DNA from: an uncultured Prochlorococcus sp.
GTDB lineage: Bacteria; Cyanobacteriota; Cyanobacteriia; PCC-6307; Cyanobiaceae
Direction: 5' to 3'
Length of the DNA stretch: 55,180 nucleotides
NCBI GenBank assembly: GCA_902627325.1
Contig: CACOIM010000005.1
Span: 1-55,180, forward strand
The notes below the pieces were generated by a model that ran no database searches, was not told the origin of the DNA, and worked only from the letters and a program-made list of their open reading frames with translations. Made by a program: the position numbers and the translations under genes. This document shows, one piece after another, positions 21,162 to 30,813 of this stretch (its first letter is position 1; each line of letters starts with the position of its first letter).

Positions 21162-21236
21162 CTCTCATTATCAGAGGGATATATTTACCCTCTGATTTGA
21201 ATCTTAAATTTCAAAACATTTTACAAATTTTTTATT

Positions 21237-21578
21237 ATGCCTTTCCAGAGCACAGTCGGCGACTACGCAACGGTAGCAACCCTGGAAACATTCGGTTTCT
21301 TACCACCGATGACCCAGGATGAAATATATGATCAAATTGCATACATAATTGCTCAAGGTTGGAGTCCTGTTATTGAACATGTCCATCCAAGTGGTTCAAT
21401 GCAAACTTATTGGTCATATTGGAAATTACCTTTCTTTGGTGAAAAAGATCTTAACCTTATCGTAAGTGAATTAGAAGCATGCCACCGAGCATATCCTGAT
21501 CATCATGTAAGAATAATCGGTTATGACGCATATACACAAAGCCAAGGTACAGCGTTTGTCGTTTTCCAAGGTCGCTAA
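21237..21578 (+). CDS. rbcS: RuBisCO small subunit
   Basis: ORF 113 aa; 'ETFGFLPPMTQDEIYDQIAYII', 'YWSYWKLPFFGE'. Confidence 0.98.
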   Translation: MPFQSTVGDYATVATLETFGFLPPMTQDEIYDQIAYIIAQGWSPVIEHVHPSGSMQTYWSYWKLPFFGEKDLNLIVSELEACHRAYPDHHVRIIGYDAYTQSQGTAFVVFQGR

Positions 21579-21596
21579 TCAGAGCACCTAAATAAC

Positions 21597-21634
21597 TTTC
21601 TCCATAAAATTAAAATTGATTTTTTGGAGAAAGA
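21597..21634 (+). terminator. Hairpin followed by a U-rich run between rbcS and csoS2
   Basis: 8-bp perfect stem CTTTCTCC/GGAGAAAG, extendable inward through A/T pairs, then ACTTTTTAAGAATTTTTTATTT. Confidence 0.5.
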
Positions 21635-21662
21635 CTTTTTAAGAATTTTTTATTTGAAGACT

Positions 21663-23936
21663 ATGACAAAAAAAACAAGTAGACAAATTGCATTAGAACG
21701 AAGAATTGCTATGAGTGATGGAGGGAAAAAATCACTAGCCAAATCAAGTTCAAAGCAAGATAGGGTTCGCTCTGCATCAGATGCGAGATTAAGTCCTACT
21801 GTTGTCGTAAAAAAGTCTTCTGTAGTTTCAAAAAATAATAATCCTGTAAAAAAACGTCATATTCCTCAAAAAAACTCAACTCTTACAAGTAGACAACTTG
21901 TTCTTCAAAGAAGGAAGGCCTTATCAACTCATGGTAAACCAGCAATGAATTCCTCTGATAGAACAAGGTCAGAATCTGTTTCAAAAAAGAATAATGAAAC
22001 TTCTGCAAATTTTGTTGATAAACCTGAGACTACTGTAAAAGTTGAAACCTCTTTGTCTGTTCAAAAGGTAAATCAAAAAAGAAGGATAGGACCAAAGAAA
22101 AAAGTAATCACTAATACAAGCAGAGATATTGTTTTAGCTAGAAGAGAGGCACAGTCTAAGCATGGTAAATCAGCTATAAAGCAAAATCCAAGTGCTGCCT
22201 CATTAGCAAGAAGAGGTGATCCTGACCTTTCTAGTAAAGAAATTGCATTGAGAGTGCGTGAATTGAGAAGTAAAACTGGTGCTTCATCCATAAAAGGTAA
22301 TGGCAAATGTAGACCTTGTGGTCCAAATAGAAATGGCGCTAAACAAAAAGTAGATGCTCATTGGAAAGTTGGTGAAAGTGGAACAAATTCAGGTCAAACT
22401 GTTACAGGCACTCAAGCTAATAGGTCCTCAAAAACGACAGGAAATGAGTCAAGCACTTGTAGAGATATTACCGGAACTCAATATTTAGGAACGGAAGTTA
22501 TTAATGAATTTTGTAATTCAGAATTAAAATATACTCAGCCTTCAAAAATTAATGTAAGTTCAACTACTTCTGGTAATAAAGTTACTGGAAATGAAGTTGG
22601 TAGGTCAACTTTAGTCACTGGAAATGAACCCGGGACATGCAAAAATCTTACTGGTACAGAATATGTTTCCGCAAACTTATCTCAAGATTATTGTGGAGGT
22701 GTAAGTAAAACTCCTTCAAAAATAAGACATAGTACAACTTTAGATGGTCAGCATGTCTCTGGTTCATTGCCAGGGAGATCAACTCTTGTTACTGGAGATG
22801 AGAGTGGATCTGGTCATCAGCTAACAGGTGATCAGTATCTTGGCGCAGATCCATTACCTGATGGCAAATCTTATGAGAAAGTTGGTTCTCATAATACTCT
22901 TAACGGGAATTTAGTAACTGGTACTGGAGTAGGAAGATCAGAAAGAATGACCGGTAATGAAAGCGGTAGTTGTATAAATGTTACTGGAGATGAATATATT
23001 GGATCACAGCAATTTGAGAGTTTCTGCGGGTCAAAGCCTTCTCCAGAACCTAGAAAGGTAGGTTTAAGTATTTCTCAAAATAATAATTACATTAGTGGAA
23101 CTATGACCGGAAGATCCAATAATGTCACTGGTGATGAGCCTGGAACTTGTAAAAATGTTACTGGTACTCCATATGCAGGTGTAGAACAACTAGAAAATAA
23201 TTGTGATTCAAATGCAAAAAATGAGTTAAGAGGAAAAGGTAAAATTTATTTAGGAAATAGTTCGAATGCTCGCCTTACTGGAAAACAGCCTGGTATTGGA
23301 GGGCAAATGACTGGAGCGACTAAAGGAGCTTGTTTAAATCCTACAGGAACGCCTTATGTCGGAGGAGATCAGTTAAATTCCAATTGCTCTAATCAAAATT
23401 TAACTCAATCTTATGCAAATAATGAAAAAGTAAAACATAATACTTGGGATGATTTCTCAGTTAATTCTCCCTCTAGAGATAGGTATTCTGAAAAATCACG
23501 TGACTCAGTAACAGGCAATCAATACGAAAGTGGATCAAATATTACAGGTCCCTTTGATATGGCAATAGATAAAGTTACAGGAACTGAACAATTCAGATTC
23601 GATAAAAATAAATTAAATTCTTTGAAACCAAAGCAAGATATTGAAGATGTAGATATATCAAAAGAGAGAGCGCTTTCTCGTATTACAGGTGAAGGACAAT
23701 CTGCTGGTCTTAATATTACTGGTGATGACTGGGATAGAGGAGATCGCGTTACAGGAACCGAAGGGGCTTCATCAAGAAGGAGAAATCCATCTAGAGCAGG
23801 TTTTACAAGTGCAATGCCTCCAATGGAAATAAAAAGAAACGACAAGATGAAAGAGCCTGATTTTCTTATTACTGGATCAAGTGGTAATACTAGAGAAGGG
23901 CAGCTTGTAACCTTCTCTGGTGGAGCAAGAGGATAA
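21663..23936 (+). CDS. csoS2: Carboxysome assembly scaffold CsoS2
   Basis: Start set to ATG at 21663 (MTKKTSRQIALERRIAMS). Four N-terminal repeats, six middle (V/I/L)TG repeats, C-terminal region; between rbcS and csoSCA. Confidence 0.95.
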   Translation: MTKKTSRQIALERRIAMSDGGKKSLAKSSSKQDRVRSASDARLSPTVVVKKSSVVSKNNNPVKKRHIPQKNSTLTSRQLVLQRRKALSTHGKPAMNSSDRTRSESVSKKNNETSANFVDKPETTVKVETSLSVQKVNQKRRIGPKKKVITNTSRDIVLARREAQSKHGKSAIKQNPSAASLARRGDPDLSSKEIALRVRELRSKTGASSIKGNGKCRPCGPNRNGAKQKVDAHWKVGESGTNSGQTVTGTQANRSSKTTGNESSTCRDITGTQYLGTEVINEFCNSELKYTQPSKINVSSTTSGNKVTGNEVGRSTLVTGNEPGTCKNLTGTEYVSANLSQDYCGGVSKTPSKIRHSTTLDGQHVSGSLPGRSTLVTGDESGSGHQLTGDQYLGADPLPDGKSYEKVGSHNTLNGNLVTGTGVGRSERMTGNESGSCINVTGDEYIGSQQFESFCGSKPSPEPRKVGLSISQNNNYISGTMTGRSNNVTGDEPGTCKNVTGTPYAGVEQLENNCDSNAKNELRGKGKIYLGNSSNARLTGKQPGIGGQMTGATKGACLNPTGTPYVGGDQLNSNCSNQNLTQSYANNEKVKHNTWDDFSVNSPSRDRYSEKSRDSVTGNQYESGSNITGPFDMAIDKVTGTEQFRFDKNKLNSLKPKQDIEDVDISKERALSRITGEGQSAGLNITGDDWDRGDRVTGTEGASSRRRNPSRAGFTSAMPPMEIKRNDKMKEPDFLITGSSGNTREGQLVTFSGGARG

Positions 23937-23943
23937 CTAAAAA

Positions 23944-25473
23944 ATGGTTTTAAGAGGATTGGCTAAAGCCAAGAACTTCACTTTGGGACCTACGGCACCA
24001 TTGAAATCATTCTCTCAAAATATTAAAACGGTCTCTGATAAAAATAAATTAATAAATATATCCAATGAGAAACATGCTCTAAGTAACACTATTCAAAATA
24101 ATAAACTTTATGAATATGAGAAAAAGACAAAAAGAAGCTTTGACAATATCGTTTCTACATTAAAGGAAATTGCTTACATTCAACATAATGAAGATTTTCT
24201 TGAAAATGCCCAAGAAATATCTCAAAAAAATTTAGGAATAGATTTACCCACCCATATCTTAGATAAATCTTGGGTTAAACCTCTCGATATGAGAGGTTTA
24301 TATGCATGGTGTGTTTTTAAACAGCATGAAAAATTTAGTGATGATTTTTTCAAAAATGATCCCTTATGTGGTGCAGCAAGTAGCACTGAGGCCAAAGATT
24401 TTGAAAAGTTTCTCATGGATTGTGGTTTTCATCTTTTAGATATAACACCTTGCTCTGATGGAAGACTTGCTCATACTGTTGCTTATGTACTAAGAATTCC
24501 ATTTAGTTCTGTTAGAAGAAGATCGCATGCTGGAGCCCTTTTTGATGTTGAGAACACTGTTAATAGATGGATTAAAACAGAGCATAAAAGATACAGAGAA
24601 GGTTTGCCCAATCTTGCCAGTAAAGATACGAGATATTTAAAAATAGTTACCTATCACTTTAGCTCTGTTGATCCTCTTCATCAGGGTTGTGCTGCCCACG
24701 GGAGTAATGATGAATTGGCAGCTCAAGAAGGACTTAATAAATTATTGGCATTCAAAGAGTCTGTTGAAAATAGCTTTTGTTGTGGTGCATCTGTAGATTT
24801 AATGCTTATTGGATTAGATACAGATACAGATGCTCTAAAAATTCATTTAAATTCAAAAGAAGGAGAGATTAGTTTAGAACATACAATTTCAACTATGGAT
24901 ATTTATAATTCAACAATAGATAAATCCGAAGAGGCTTCAAAGAGAGAAATTTGTAATCTCATTTCTAAATATTCATCTGAGAATCAACTTAAAGGAATGG
25001 AAAAATTCATTTATAAAATTATTAAAAATAATATTTCTCAAATTGATTACGTTAAGTCATTTCACAAGGGGTCATATGAAGATATTGGACATGCAGAGAG
25101 ATTCATAGGTGTAGGTATAGGTTTCAAAGAAGTTCATTTAAGAAACCTTACCTATTTCTCTCATCTAGATACTGTCGAGGAAGGAGCTCCTGATTTAGAT
25201 GTAGGAATAAAAATATTTTCAGGTTTAAATGTCTCAGAGGATTTACCAATCCCTATCGTAATTAGGTTTGATTATTCAGGAAAAGTTCCTGGAGCAAAAG
25301 AAAGAGCGATTAAAGATTGTGATAGGGTTAATAATGCAATATCAATTAGATATAAAGATTTAGTGGATCAAGGTTTGTTACATACCTGTCTCACAATAAG
25401 AGATAGAGACAAAACTGATTCTGCTCAAATAATTAGCATGTCTTTAGATAAAAAAACAAAGGAGGCTCATTAA
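23944..25473 (+). CDS. csoSCA: Carboxysomal carbonic anhydrase CsoSCA (CsoS3, epsilon-class)
   Basis: ORF 509 aa; 'CSDGRLAHTVAYVLRIPFSSVRRRSHAGALFDVENTVNRW', 'HGSNDELAAQEGLNKL'. Confidence 0.96.
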   Translation: MVLRGLAKAKNFTLGPTAPLKSFSQNIKTVSDKNKLINISNEKHALSNTIQNNKLYEYEKKTKRSFDNIVSTLKEIAYIQHNEDFLENAQEISQKNLGIDLPTHILDKSWVKPLDMRGLYAWCVFKQHEKFSDDFFKNDPLCGAASSTEAKDFEKFLMDCGFHLLDITPCSDGRLAHTVAYVLRIPFSSVRRRSHAGALFDVENTVNRWIKTEHKRYREGLPNLASKDTRYLKIVTYHFSSVDPLHQGCAAHGSNDELAAQEGLNKLLAFKESVENSFCCGASVDLMLIGLDTDTDALKIHLNSKEGEISLEHTISTMDIYNSTIDKSEEASKREICNLISKYSSENQLKGMEKFIYKIIKNNISQIDYVKSFHKGSYEDIGHAERFIGVGIGFKEVHLRNLTYFSHLDTVEEGAPDLDVGIKIFSGLNVSEDLPIPIVIRFDYSGKVPGAKERAIKDCDRVNNAISIRYKDLVDQGLLHTCLTIRDRDKTDSAQIISMSLDKKTKEAH

Positions 25474-25475
25474 TT

Positions 25476-25733
25476 ATGCTTATTTGCAAAGTGATAAAAC
25501 CACTTGTTTCAACAAATAGAATCCCTGGTTTTGAACATAAACATTTACAAGTTGTTTTAGATGGCTCTAGTAATAAAGTTGCTGTAGATTCTGTTGGATG
25601 CAAACCTGGAGACTGGGTGATTTGTGTAGGAAGCTCTGCTGCAAGGGAAGCTGCAGGTAGTAAATCATATCCAAGTGATTTAACAATTGTTGGGATTATC
25701 GATCACTGGGATCCAGATAATATTCAAAAGTAG
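25476..25733 (+). CDS. csoS4A: Carboxysome vertex (pentamer) protein CsoS4A
   Basis: ORF 85 aa; BMV/EutN-CcmL fold; 'MLICKVIKPLVSTNRIPGFEHKHLQVV'. Confidence 0.95.
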   Translation: MLICKVIKPLVSTNRIPGFEHKHLQVVLDGSSNKVAVDSVGCKPGDWVICVGSSAAREAAGSKSYPSDLTIVGIIDHWDPDNIQK

Positions 25734-25747
25734 CGGAGATAGTTATT

Positions 25748-25996
25748 TTGGAAATAATGAAAGTGTTAGGAAAACTGGTTTGTACGCAAAGAGTTGAAGG
25801 TTTGGGACATATGCATTTGAGAATATTGCAAAATAATAAAGGAAAAAAATTAGTTGCAGTTGATCCTGTCGGGGCAAGAGAAGGAAATTATGTATTTACT
25901 ACAACTGGAACAGCTGCAAGATTTGCTTGCCCTAATAATCCAGATACAATTACGGATCTAACAATTGGTGGAATAATTGATTTTTGGGACGCTTAA
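25748..25996 (+). CDS. csoS4B: Carboxysome vertex (pentamer) protein CsoS4B
   Basis: ORF 82 aa; 'MKVLGKLVCTQRVEGLGHMHLRIL', paralogue of CsoS4A; an ATG at 25757 is an alternative start. Confidence 0.94.
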   Translation: MEIMKVLGKLVCTQRVEGLGHMHLRILQNNKGKKLVAVDPVGAREGNYVFTTTGTAARFACPNNPDTITDLTIGGIIDFWDA

Positions 25997-26078
25997 AACT
26001 TACTTGAGCAAAAGTCATCCTTTTGAGTTTGTCAAAATCTCTTTTAGATTTAAAATAAAGTTGATTAATGAAAAATAA

Positions 26079-26327
26079 ATGTGGGACGAAAAAAAATCTC
26101 CTTTGAGATTAGAAAGGAGATTTGAATTTGATAATTACCAACAGTCAAGTAAATTTATGAAAGAAATTGATTCCTTATGTAAAGAAAACAAAATTTATCC
26201 AAATATTAGTTTTGGAACTAAATTTGTGAGTATAACAATACTTCCAGATATTGAAGAAATTTCAGTAGAGGAAAGAGAATTTACAGTAAAAATTAATGAG
26301 AAATTTACAAATTTGATGTCAGAGTAA
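26079..26327 (+). CDS. Pterin-4a-carbinolamine dehydratase-like protein (acRAF-like RuBisCO assembly factor)
   Basis: ORF 82 aa; PCD-like 'LRLERRFEFDNYQQSSKFMKEI'; downstream of csoS4B. Confidence 0.8.
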   Translation: MWDEKKSPLRLERRFEFDNYQQSSKFMKEIDSLCKENKIYPNISFGTKFVSITILPDIEEISVEEREFTVKINEKFTNLMSE

Positions 26328-26332
26328 ATAAA

Positions 26333-26560
26333 TTAATATTTATCAGGTTTTTCAATATCTCTTTTTATTAATGCCATTAAATATGATGGTGCTTTGTATC
26401 TTCCTGGTAAACATCTATTAAGTGTTTCAAGATGTCCCCAACATACAGTTCTTTGGATCTCTTTAATTGTTCGACCCTTTAAAATTAATAATCTAAGAGC
26501 TTTACAAAATAACGGATAACCAGCTTCTAATTCATCTATATTTAAATTTGCTGTTGTCAT
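26333..26560 (-). CDS. Small hypothetical protein, convergent with the carboxysome operon
   Basis: ORF 75 aa, HTH-like 'LKGRTIKEIQRTVCWGHLETLNRCLPG'. Confidence 0.6.
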   Translation of the reverse strand: MTTANLNIDELEAGYPLFCKALRLLILKGRTIKEIQRTVCWGHLETLNRCLPGRYKAPSYLMALIKRDIEKPDKY

Positions 26561-26644
26561 AGATAAATCTCCGTGTAAGTTTTAATCTAAACAACTATGG
26601 TGCAAAATTGGCGCTAATAATAACTTTCTACATAATTTTTGGGA

Positions 26645-27037
26645 TTAAGGAATGTATGCTACACAATCAATTTCAATTAATACACCCTTAGGTAAAGAAG
26701 ATACTTCCACACAAGCTCTAGCAGGAGAAGGTTCGTTTTGAAAAAATTCAGAATAGATATCATTTACTTTTTGAAAATTTTTTAAGTCTGTTAGAAATAT
26801 AGTTGTTTTAATAACGTCTTTTAGACTGGCTCCACTGGCAGTTAGAACTGCTTTCAAATTATTTAATACTTGAGTGGTCTCTCCTTTTATATCTCCCAAG
26901 CAATCTATTTGATTATTACTAGGATTAATAGCAATTTGACCTGAACAATAAATAAAGTGACCAGCTTTAATAGCTTGATTATATGGTCCAACTGGATCTG
27001 GCGCTGTATTGGTTTTTATAGGAATTGGAGAAGACAT
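26645..27037 (-). CDS. ridA: RidA/YjgF family enamine/imine deaminase
   Basis: ORF 130 aa; 'PVGPYNQAIKAGHFIYCSGQIAINP', 'PSPARACVEVSSLPKGVLIEIDCVAY'. Confidence 0.93.
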   Translation of the reverse strand: MSSPIPIKTNTAPDPVGPYNQAIKAGHFIYCSGQIAINPSNNQIDCLGDIKGETTQVLNNLKAVLTASGASLKDVIKTTIFLTDLKNFQKVNDIYSEFFQNEPSPARACVEVSSLPKGVLIEIDCVAYIP

Positions 27038-27061
27038 TAATTTTTGACTAGTTCTAATAAT

Positions 27062-27805
27062 CTATACCCAAGAGTCTTTTTTAGCTCTTAAATAACTAAA
27101 TTCATTTAAACTTTTTGCTTTTAAAAAAAGATTAATATGCATTTCTTCCTCTAAAGTCGTTGGGATAGTTAAATTCTTTGCTAAGATTTTCTTTTTAGTT
27201 TCCTCAAGCTTTTTCTTAATTAATTTGTCATTGGGATATATATCAAGAGCCCATAGCAGATTCGATTTCGTATATTCATGAGCACAATAAATGATCGTAT
27301 TTATTGGTAAAGATAATATTCTTTTTAATGAATTGTACATTTCTTGATTGGTGCCTTCAAAGATCCTTCCGCAACCTCCTGAAAATAATGTATCTCCGAC
27401 AAATAAAATTGGATTTTCAAAATCTTTAGAGTAGAAAGATATATGTGTACTTGTATGCCCTTTTAGTTCAATAATTTGGAACTCTTTTTTTAATATTTTG
27501 ATGCGATCGCCATCATTTAATGAGATATTTTGAAGAGGAATACGTTTTTTATCTTTTTTTGATGCGATAATTTTTACATTTGGCCATTTTTTCAATAATT
27601 CTTGAGTTCCCCCAATATGATCATGGTGATGATGTGTTTGAAATATATATTCTAATTTAAGATTTCTACTTTCTATCCAATTTATAACCGGTTCAGAAAT
27701 ACCTGGATCAACAACGATAGCAGATGTATTTTCTTCCCAGATCCAAATAACATTATCTTCAAGAACGGGAATCCCAAATATTCCTTTTTCTTTATTTATT
27801 GTCAT
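27062..27805 (-). CDS. gloB: Hydroxyacylglutathione hydrolase (glyoxalase II)
   Basis: ORF 247 aa; '[10 protein letters not shown]', '[19 protein letters not shown]', 'YCAHEYT'. Confidence 0.93.
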   Translation of the reverse strand: MTINKEKGIFGIPVLEDNVIWIWEENTSAIVVDPGISEPVINWIESRNLKLEYIFQTHHHHDHIGGTQELLKKWPNVKIIASKKDKKRIPLQNISLNDGDRIKILKKEFQIIELKGHTSTHISFYSKDFENPILFVGDTLFSGGCGRIFEGTNQEMYNSLKRILSLPINTIIYCAHEYTKSNLLWALDIYPNDKLIKKKLEETKKKILAKNLTIPTTLEEEMHINLFLKAKSLNEFSYLRAKKDSWV

Positions 27806-27851
27806 TATTAACTTAGAATTAGAGAAGCTTAGAGGAAAGATAAAGGCATTT

Positions 27852-28496
27852 ATGATTACTATAGCTTTAGCAAAAGGAGCTCTGTTAAAAGATTCGATTT
27901 TAATATTTAAAAAAGCTGGTTTGGATTTCTCTGAAGCTTTATTAAGTGATAATAGATCTTTAACTATTTATTCAAAATGCGGAAAAGCAAAAGCTTTATT
28001 GGTGAGAAATGGTGATGTACCTGTTTATGTCAGTTACGGACAAGCCGATCTTGGAATAGTGGGATATGATGTTCTTCAGGAATCTGACACTAAAGTTGCA
28101 AAATTATTAGACTTAGGTTTTGGTGGATGTCATATGTCTTTAGCTGTGAAAAATAATAGTGGTTATTCGAAGCCAACTGATTTACCAGCTAATTGCAATG
28201 TAGCAAGTAAGTTTGTTAAAACTGCACGTTCTTACTTTGAAAAACTTAATATGCCAGTGGAAATAGTTCATTTAACTGGGTCTGTAGAGTTGGGTCCTAT
28301 TACAGGAATGGCTGAAGCAATAGTTGATTTGGTTGCTACTGGTAAAACTTTAAAAGAAAACGGCTTAATTAAGATCGATGATATCTATTATTCAACTGCT
28401 CGTTTAATTGCTAATCCACTATCTTTAAGGCTTGATAATACCCCTCTCCGAGATGTGATTTTGGCAATAGAATCATGTAGTGCAACAAAGAATTAA
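27852..28496 (+). CDS. hisG: ATP phosphoribosyltransferase (short form)
   Basis: ORF 214 aa; '[15 protein letters not shown]', '[13 protein letters not shown]'. Confidence 0.94.
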   Translation: MITIALAKGALLKDSILIFKKAGLDFSEALLSDNRSLTIYSKCGKAKALLVRNGDVPVYVSYGQADLGIVGYDVLQESDTKVAKLLDLGFGGCHMSLAVKNNSGYSKPTDLPANCNVASKFVKTARSYFEKLNMPVEIVHLTGSVELGPITGMAEAIVDLVATGKTLKENGLIKIDDIYYSTARLIANPLSLRLDNTPLRDVILAIESCSATKN

Positions 28497-28501
28497 ATTT
28501 A

Positions 28502-30283
28502 ATGTTTTTTAAGGATTTTAAAAGAATTAAAAGGTTAGGTAGATATTTAACTAATGATAAAAAAACATTATATCTAATTGTTATTATCCTTATCCCAGTT
28601 GCTTTCGCGGGAGCGATTCAGCCACTTCTTGTTGGTCAAGCAATTACAATATTGAAAAATGAAAGTTCGAATGTATGGCTCAGTAAAACTTTTATTGGCC
28701 AATCAATAAATCTCATAATTATTAGCCTTTTTGTAACTGTTCTTTTAAGGTTAATCCTTCAAGGTTATCAGACTTACAATATTCAGGCAGTAGGACAGAA
28801 ATTAACGGCGAGAATTAGAAGAGAATTATTTTCACATTCGATATCTTTATCTCTAAGGTATCACGATAAAATGCCTGTTGGTAAGTTGCTCACTAGATTA
28901 ACTAATGATGTTGACGCTCTGTCTGAGGTTTTTGGTAGTGGAGCTGTTGGAGTAATTGCTGATCTTGTTAGTTTGATTGTTATATCATTGACAATGCTAT
29001 CAATAGATAAAGGCTTAGCTATAATTCTTCTCTTGACTCAAATACCTGTTTCTTACTTCATTATATGGCTGCAAAAACGCTATAGGCGAGCAAATTATCA
29101 AGTAAGAGAGGAGTTGTCACAGCTTAATTCTGATTTTCAAGAAAATTTGCAGGGATTAGAAGTTGTACAAATGTTTAGAAGAGAGGAAATTAATAGTAAT
29201 AGATTTAGTAGAACTGGAGAATCCTACAGAAAAGCTGTAAATGGGACCATTTTTTATGACAGTAGTATATCTGCATTTATTGAATGGATATCTCTTGCGG
29301 CAGTATCTTTTGTACTCGCAATTGGAGGATATTTAGTCACATCAGGGAACATAGGATTAGGAACTCTTACAACTTTTATACTTTATTCTCAAAGACTATT
29401 TGAACCATTAAGGCAGTTAGCCGAGAGATTTACTCAGATTCAAGGAGGATTAACAGCTATTGAAAGAATTAATGAATTATTAGAGGAAGAGATTGAGATT
29501 AAGGACACAATTATAAAAAAAGATGAAGTCAAATATACTAGTGTTAAAGGTAAAATTGAATTTAAAAATGTATCTTTTTTTTATAAGGAAAACGATTATG
29601 TAATCAAGAATTTATCTTTTAAAGTTAATCCTGGACAACGGATTGCTTTCGTTGGTCCAACAGGATCAGGCAAAACTACTTTAATAAGGTTGCTATGTAG
29701 ATTATATGAACCACAAAAGGGCGAAATTTTGATAGATGATATTAATATCAAAAATATCCCTCTAATAGATTTGAGAAATATGTTAGGAGTTGTTCTTCAA
29801 GATACATTTATATTTAGCGGCAATGTTGCTCAAAATCTAAAATTAAGTTCTGACATAAAAGATAAAGAATTAGAAATCCTGTGTCAAAAACTTGGCTTGA
29901 ATGAATTACTTAAAAAACTGCCAAATGGACTTCAAACTCCCTTAAGAGAAAGAGGAGGGAATCTCTCCTCTGGAGAAAGACAATTATTATCTGTAGCTCG
30001 TGTCGCAATAAGAAATCCGAGTATCTTAATAATGGACGAGGCAACTGCTTTTATGGACCCTACAACAGAAGCAACACTACAAAAAGATCTAAATAATATA
30101 TTAGAGAATAGAACGGCTTTAGTAATAGCCCATCGATTAGCGACTATAGAAAAATCAGATAATATTATAGTTTTAAAGGGAGGTTCTCTTGTTGAACAAG
30201 GTACACATCAAGAACTAAAAGAAAAAAAAGGCTTATATTTTCAACTCTCAGAACTTCAAGAAAAGGGATTTGCCGATTTCTAA
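28502..30283 (+). CDS. ABC exporter, fused TMD and ATPase (MsbA-like)
   Basis: ORF 593 aa; Walker A 'GPTGSGKTT', signature 'LSSGERQLLSVARV', Walker B 'ILIMDEAT'. Confidence 0.93.
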   Translation: MFFKDFKRIKRLGRYLTNDKKTLYLIVIILIPVAFAGAIQPLLVGQAITILKNESSNVWLSKTFIGQSINLIIISLFVTVLLRLILQGYQTYNIQAVGQKLTARIRRELFSHSISLSLRYHDKMPVGKLLTRLTNDVDALSEVFGSGAVGVIADLVSLIVISLTMLSIDKGLAIILLLTQIPVSYFIIWLQKRYRRANYQVREELSQLNSDFQENLQGLEVVQMFRREEINSNRFSRTGESYRKAVNGTIFYDSSISAFIEWISLAAVSFVLAIGGYLVTSGNIGLGTLTTFILYSQRLFEPLRQLAERFTQIQGGLTAIERINELLEEEIEIKDTIIKKDEVKYTSVKGKIEFKNVSFFYKENDYVIKNLSFKVNPGQRIAFVGPTGSGKTTLIRLLCRLYEPQKGEILIDDINIKNIPLIDLRNMLGVVLQDTFIFSGNVAQNLKLSSDIKDKELEILCQKLGLNELLKKLPNGLQTPLRERGGNLSSGERQLLSVARVAIRNPSILIMDEATAFMDPTTEATLQKDLNNILENRTALVIAHRLATIEKSDNIIVLKGGSLVEQGTHQELKEKKGLYFQLSELQEKGFADF

Positions 30284-30813
30284 TGATTTTAAGAAATAAT
30301 CGAACATCAATAAAAAAATCTAATGTTTTAGATAAAAATATCCTTTTAGAAAATTATGGCTTAGATTCATTTGACTTTAAGGTTAAAAATGATGAAGCTA
30401 TTTTTGTATGTAGTAAATTTAGAGAACTAGATTTAATTGAACTTGATCAATTACTTCAAACTGTTGGATGGAGCAGAAGACCAATGAGAAGAGTTAAAAG
30501 AGCTCTCGAGTTTAGTGTACTTGTCGTTGGTGTATGGCGTCATGATGATAAATTCCCAAGACTTGTTGGGTTCGCAAGATGTACTGGTGATGGTATTTTA
30601 GAAGCAACAATATGGGATGTTGCGATTAATCCTGTTTATCAAGGACTTGGTTTAGGCAAAGTATTAATGAAATATTTATTAAATAAATTAAAAGCAACAG
30701 GAATTTCTAAAGTTACTCTTTTTGCGGATTCTGGAGTAATAAAATTTTATAAGAATCAAGGTTGGACATTGGAACCAAAAAGTACTAAATGCGCTTTTTG
30801 GTATGCAAACTGA
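30283..30813 (+). CDS. GNAT family N-acetyltransferase
   Basis: ORF 176 aa; 'IWDVAINPVYQGLGLGKVLMKYLL'; starts at the stop codon of the ABC exporter. Confidence 0.9.
   Translation: MILRNNRTSIKKSNVLDKNILLENYGLDSFDFKVKNDEAIFVCSKFRELDLIELDQLLQTVGWSRRPMRRVKRALEFSVLVVGVWRHDDKFPRLVGFARCTGDGILEATIWDVAINPVYQGLGLGKVLMKYLLNKLKATGISKVTLFADSGVIKFYKNQGWTLEPKSTKCAFWYAN

Noticed and set aside
23519-23845. 108-aa minus-strand ORF in csoS2 (also 22073-22306)
   Set aside because: Antisense to repetitive csoS2 coding sequence, so open frame length is a by-product.
21663-23936. Repeats in csoS2 considered as possible mobile or CRISPR-like repeats
   Set aside because: Repeats are in-frame protein repeats typical of CsoS2, with diverged DNA and no spacer regularity.
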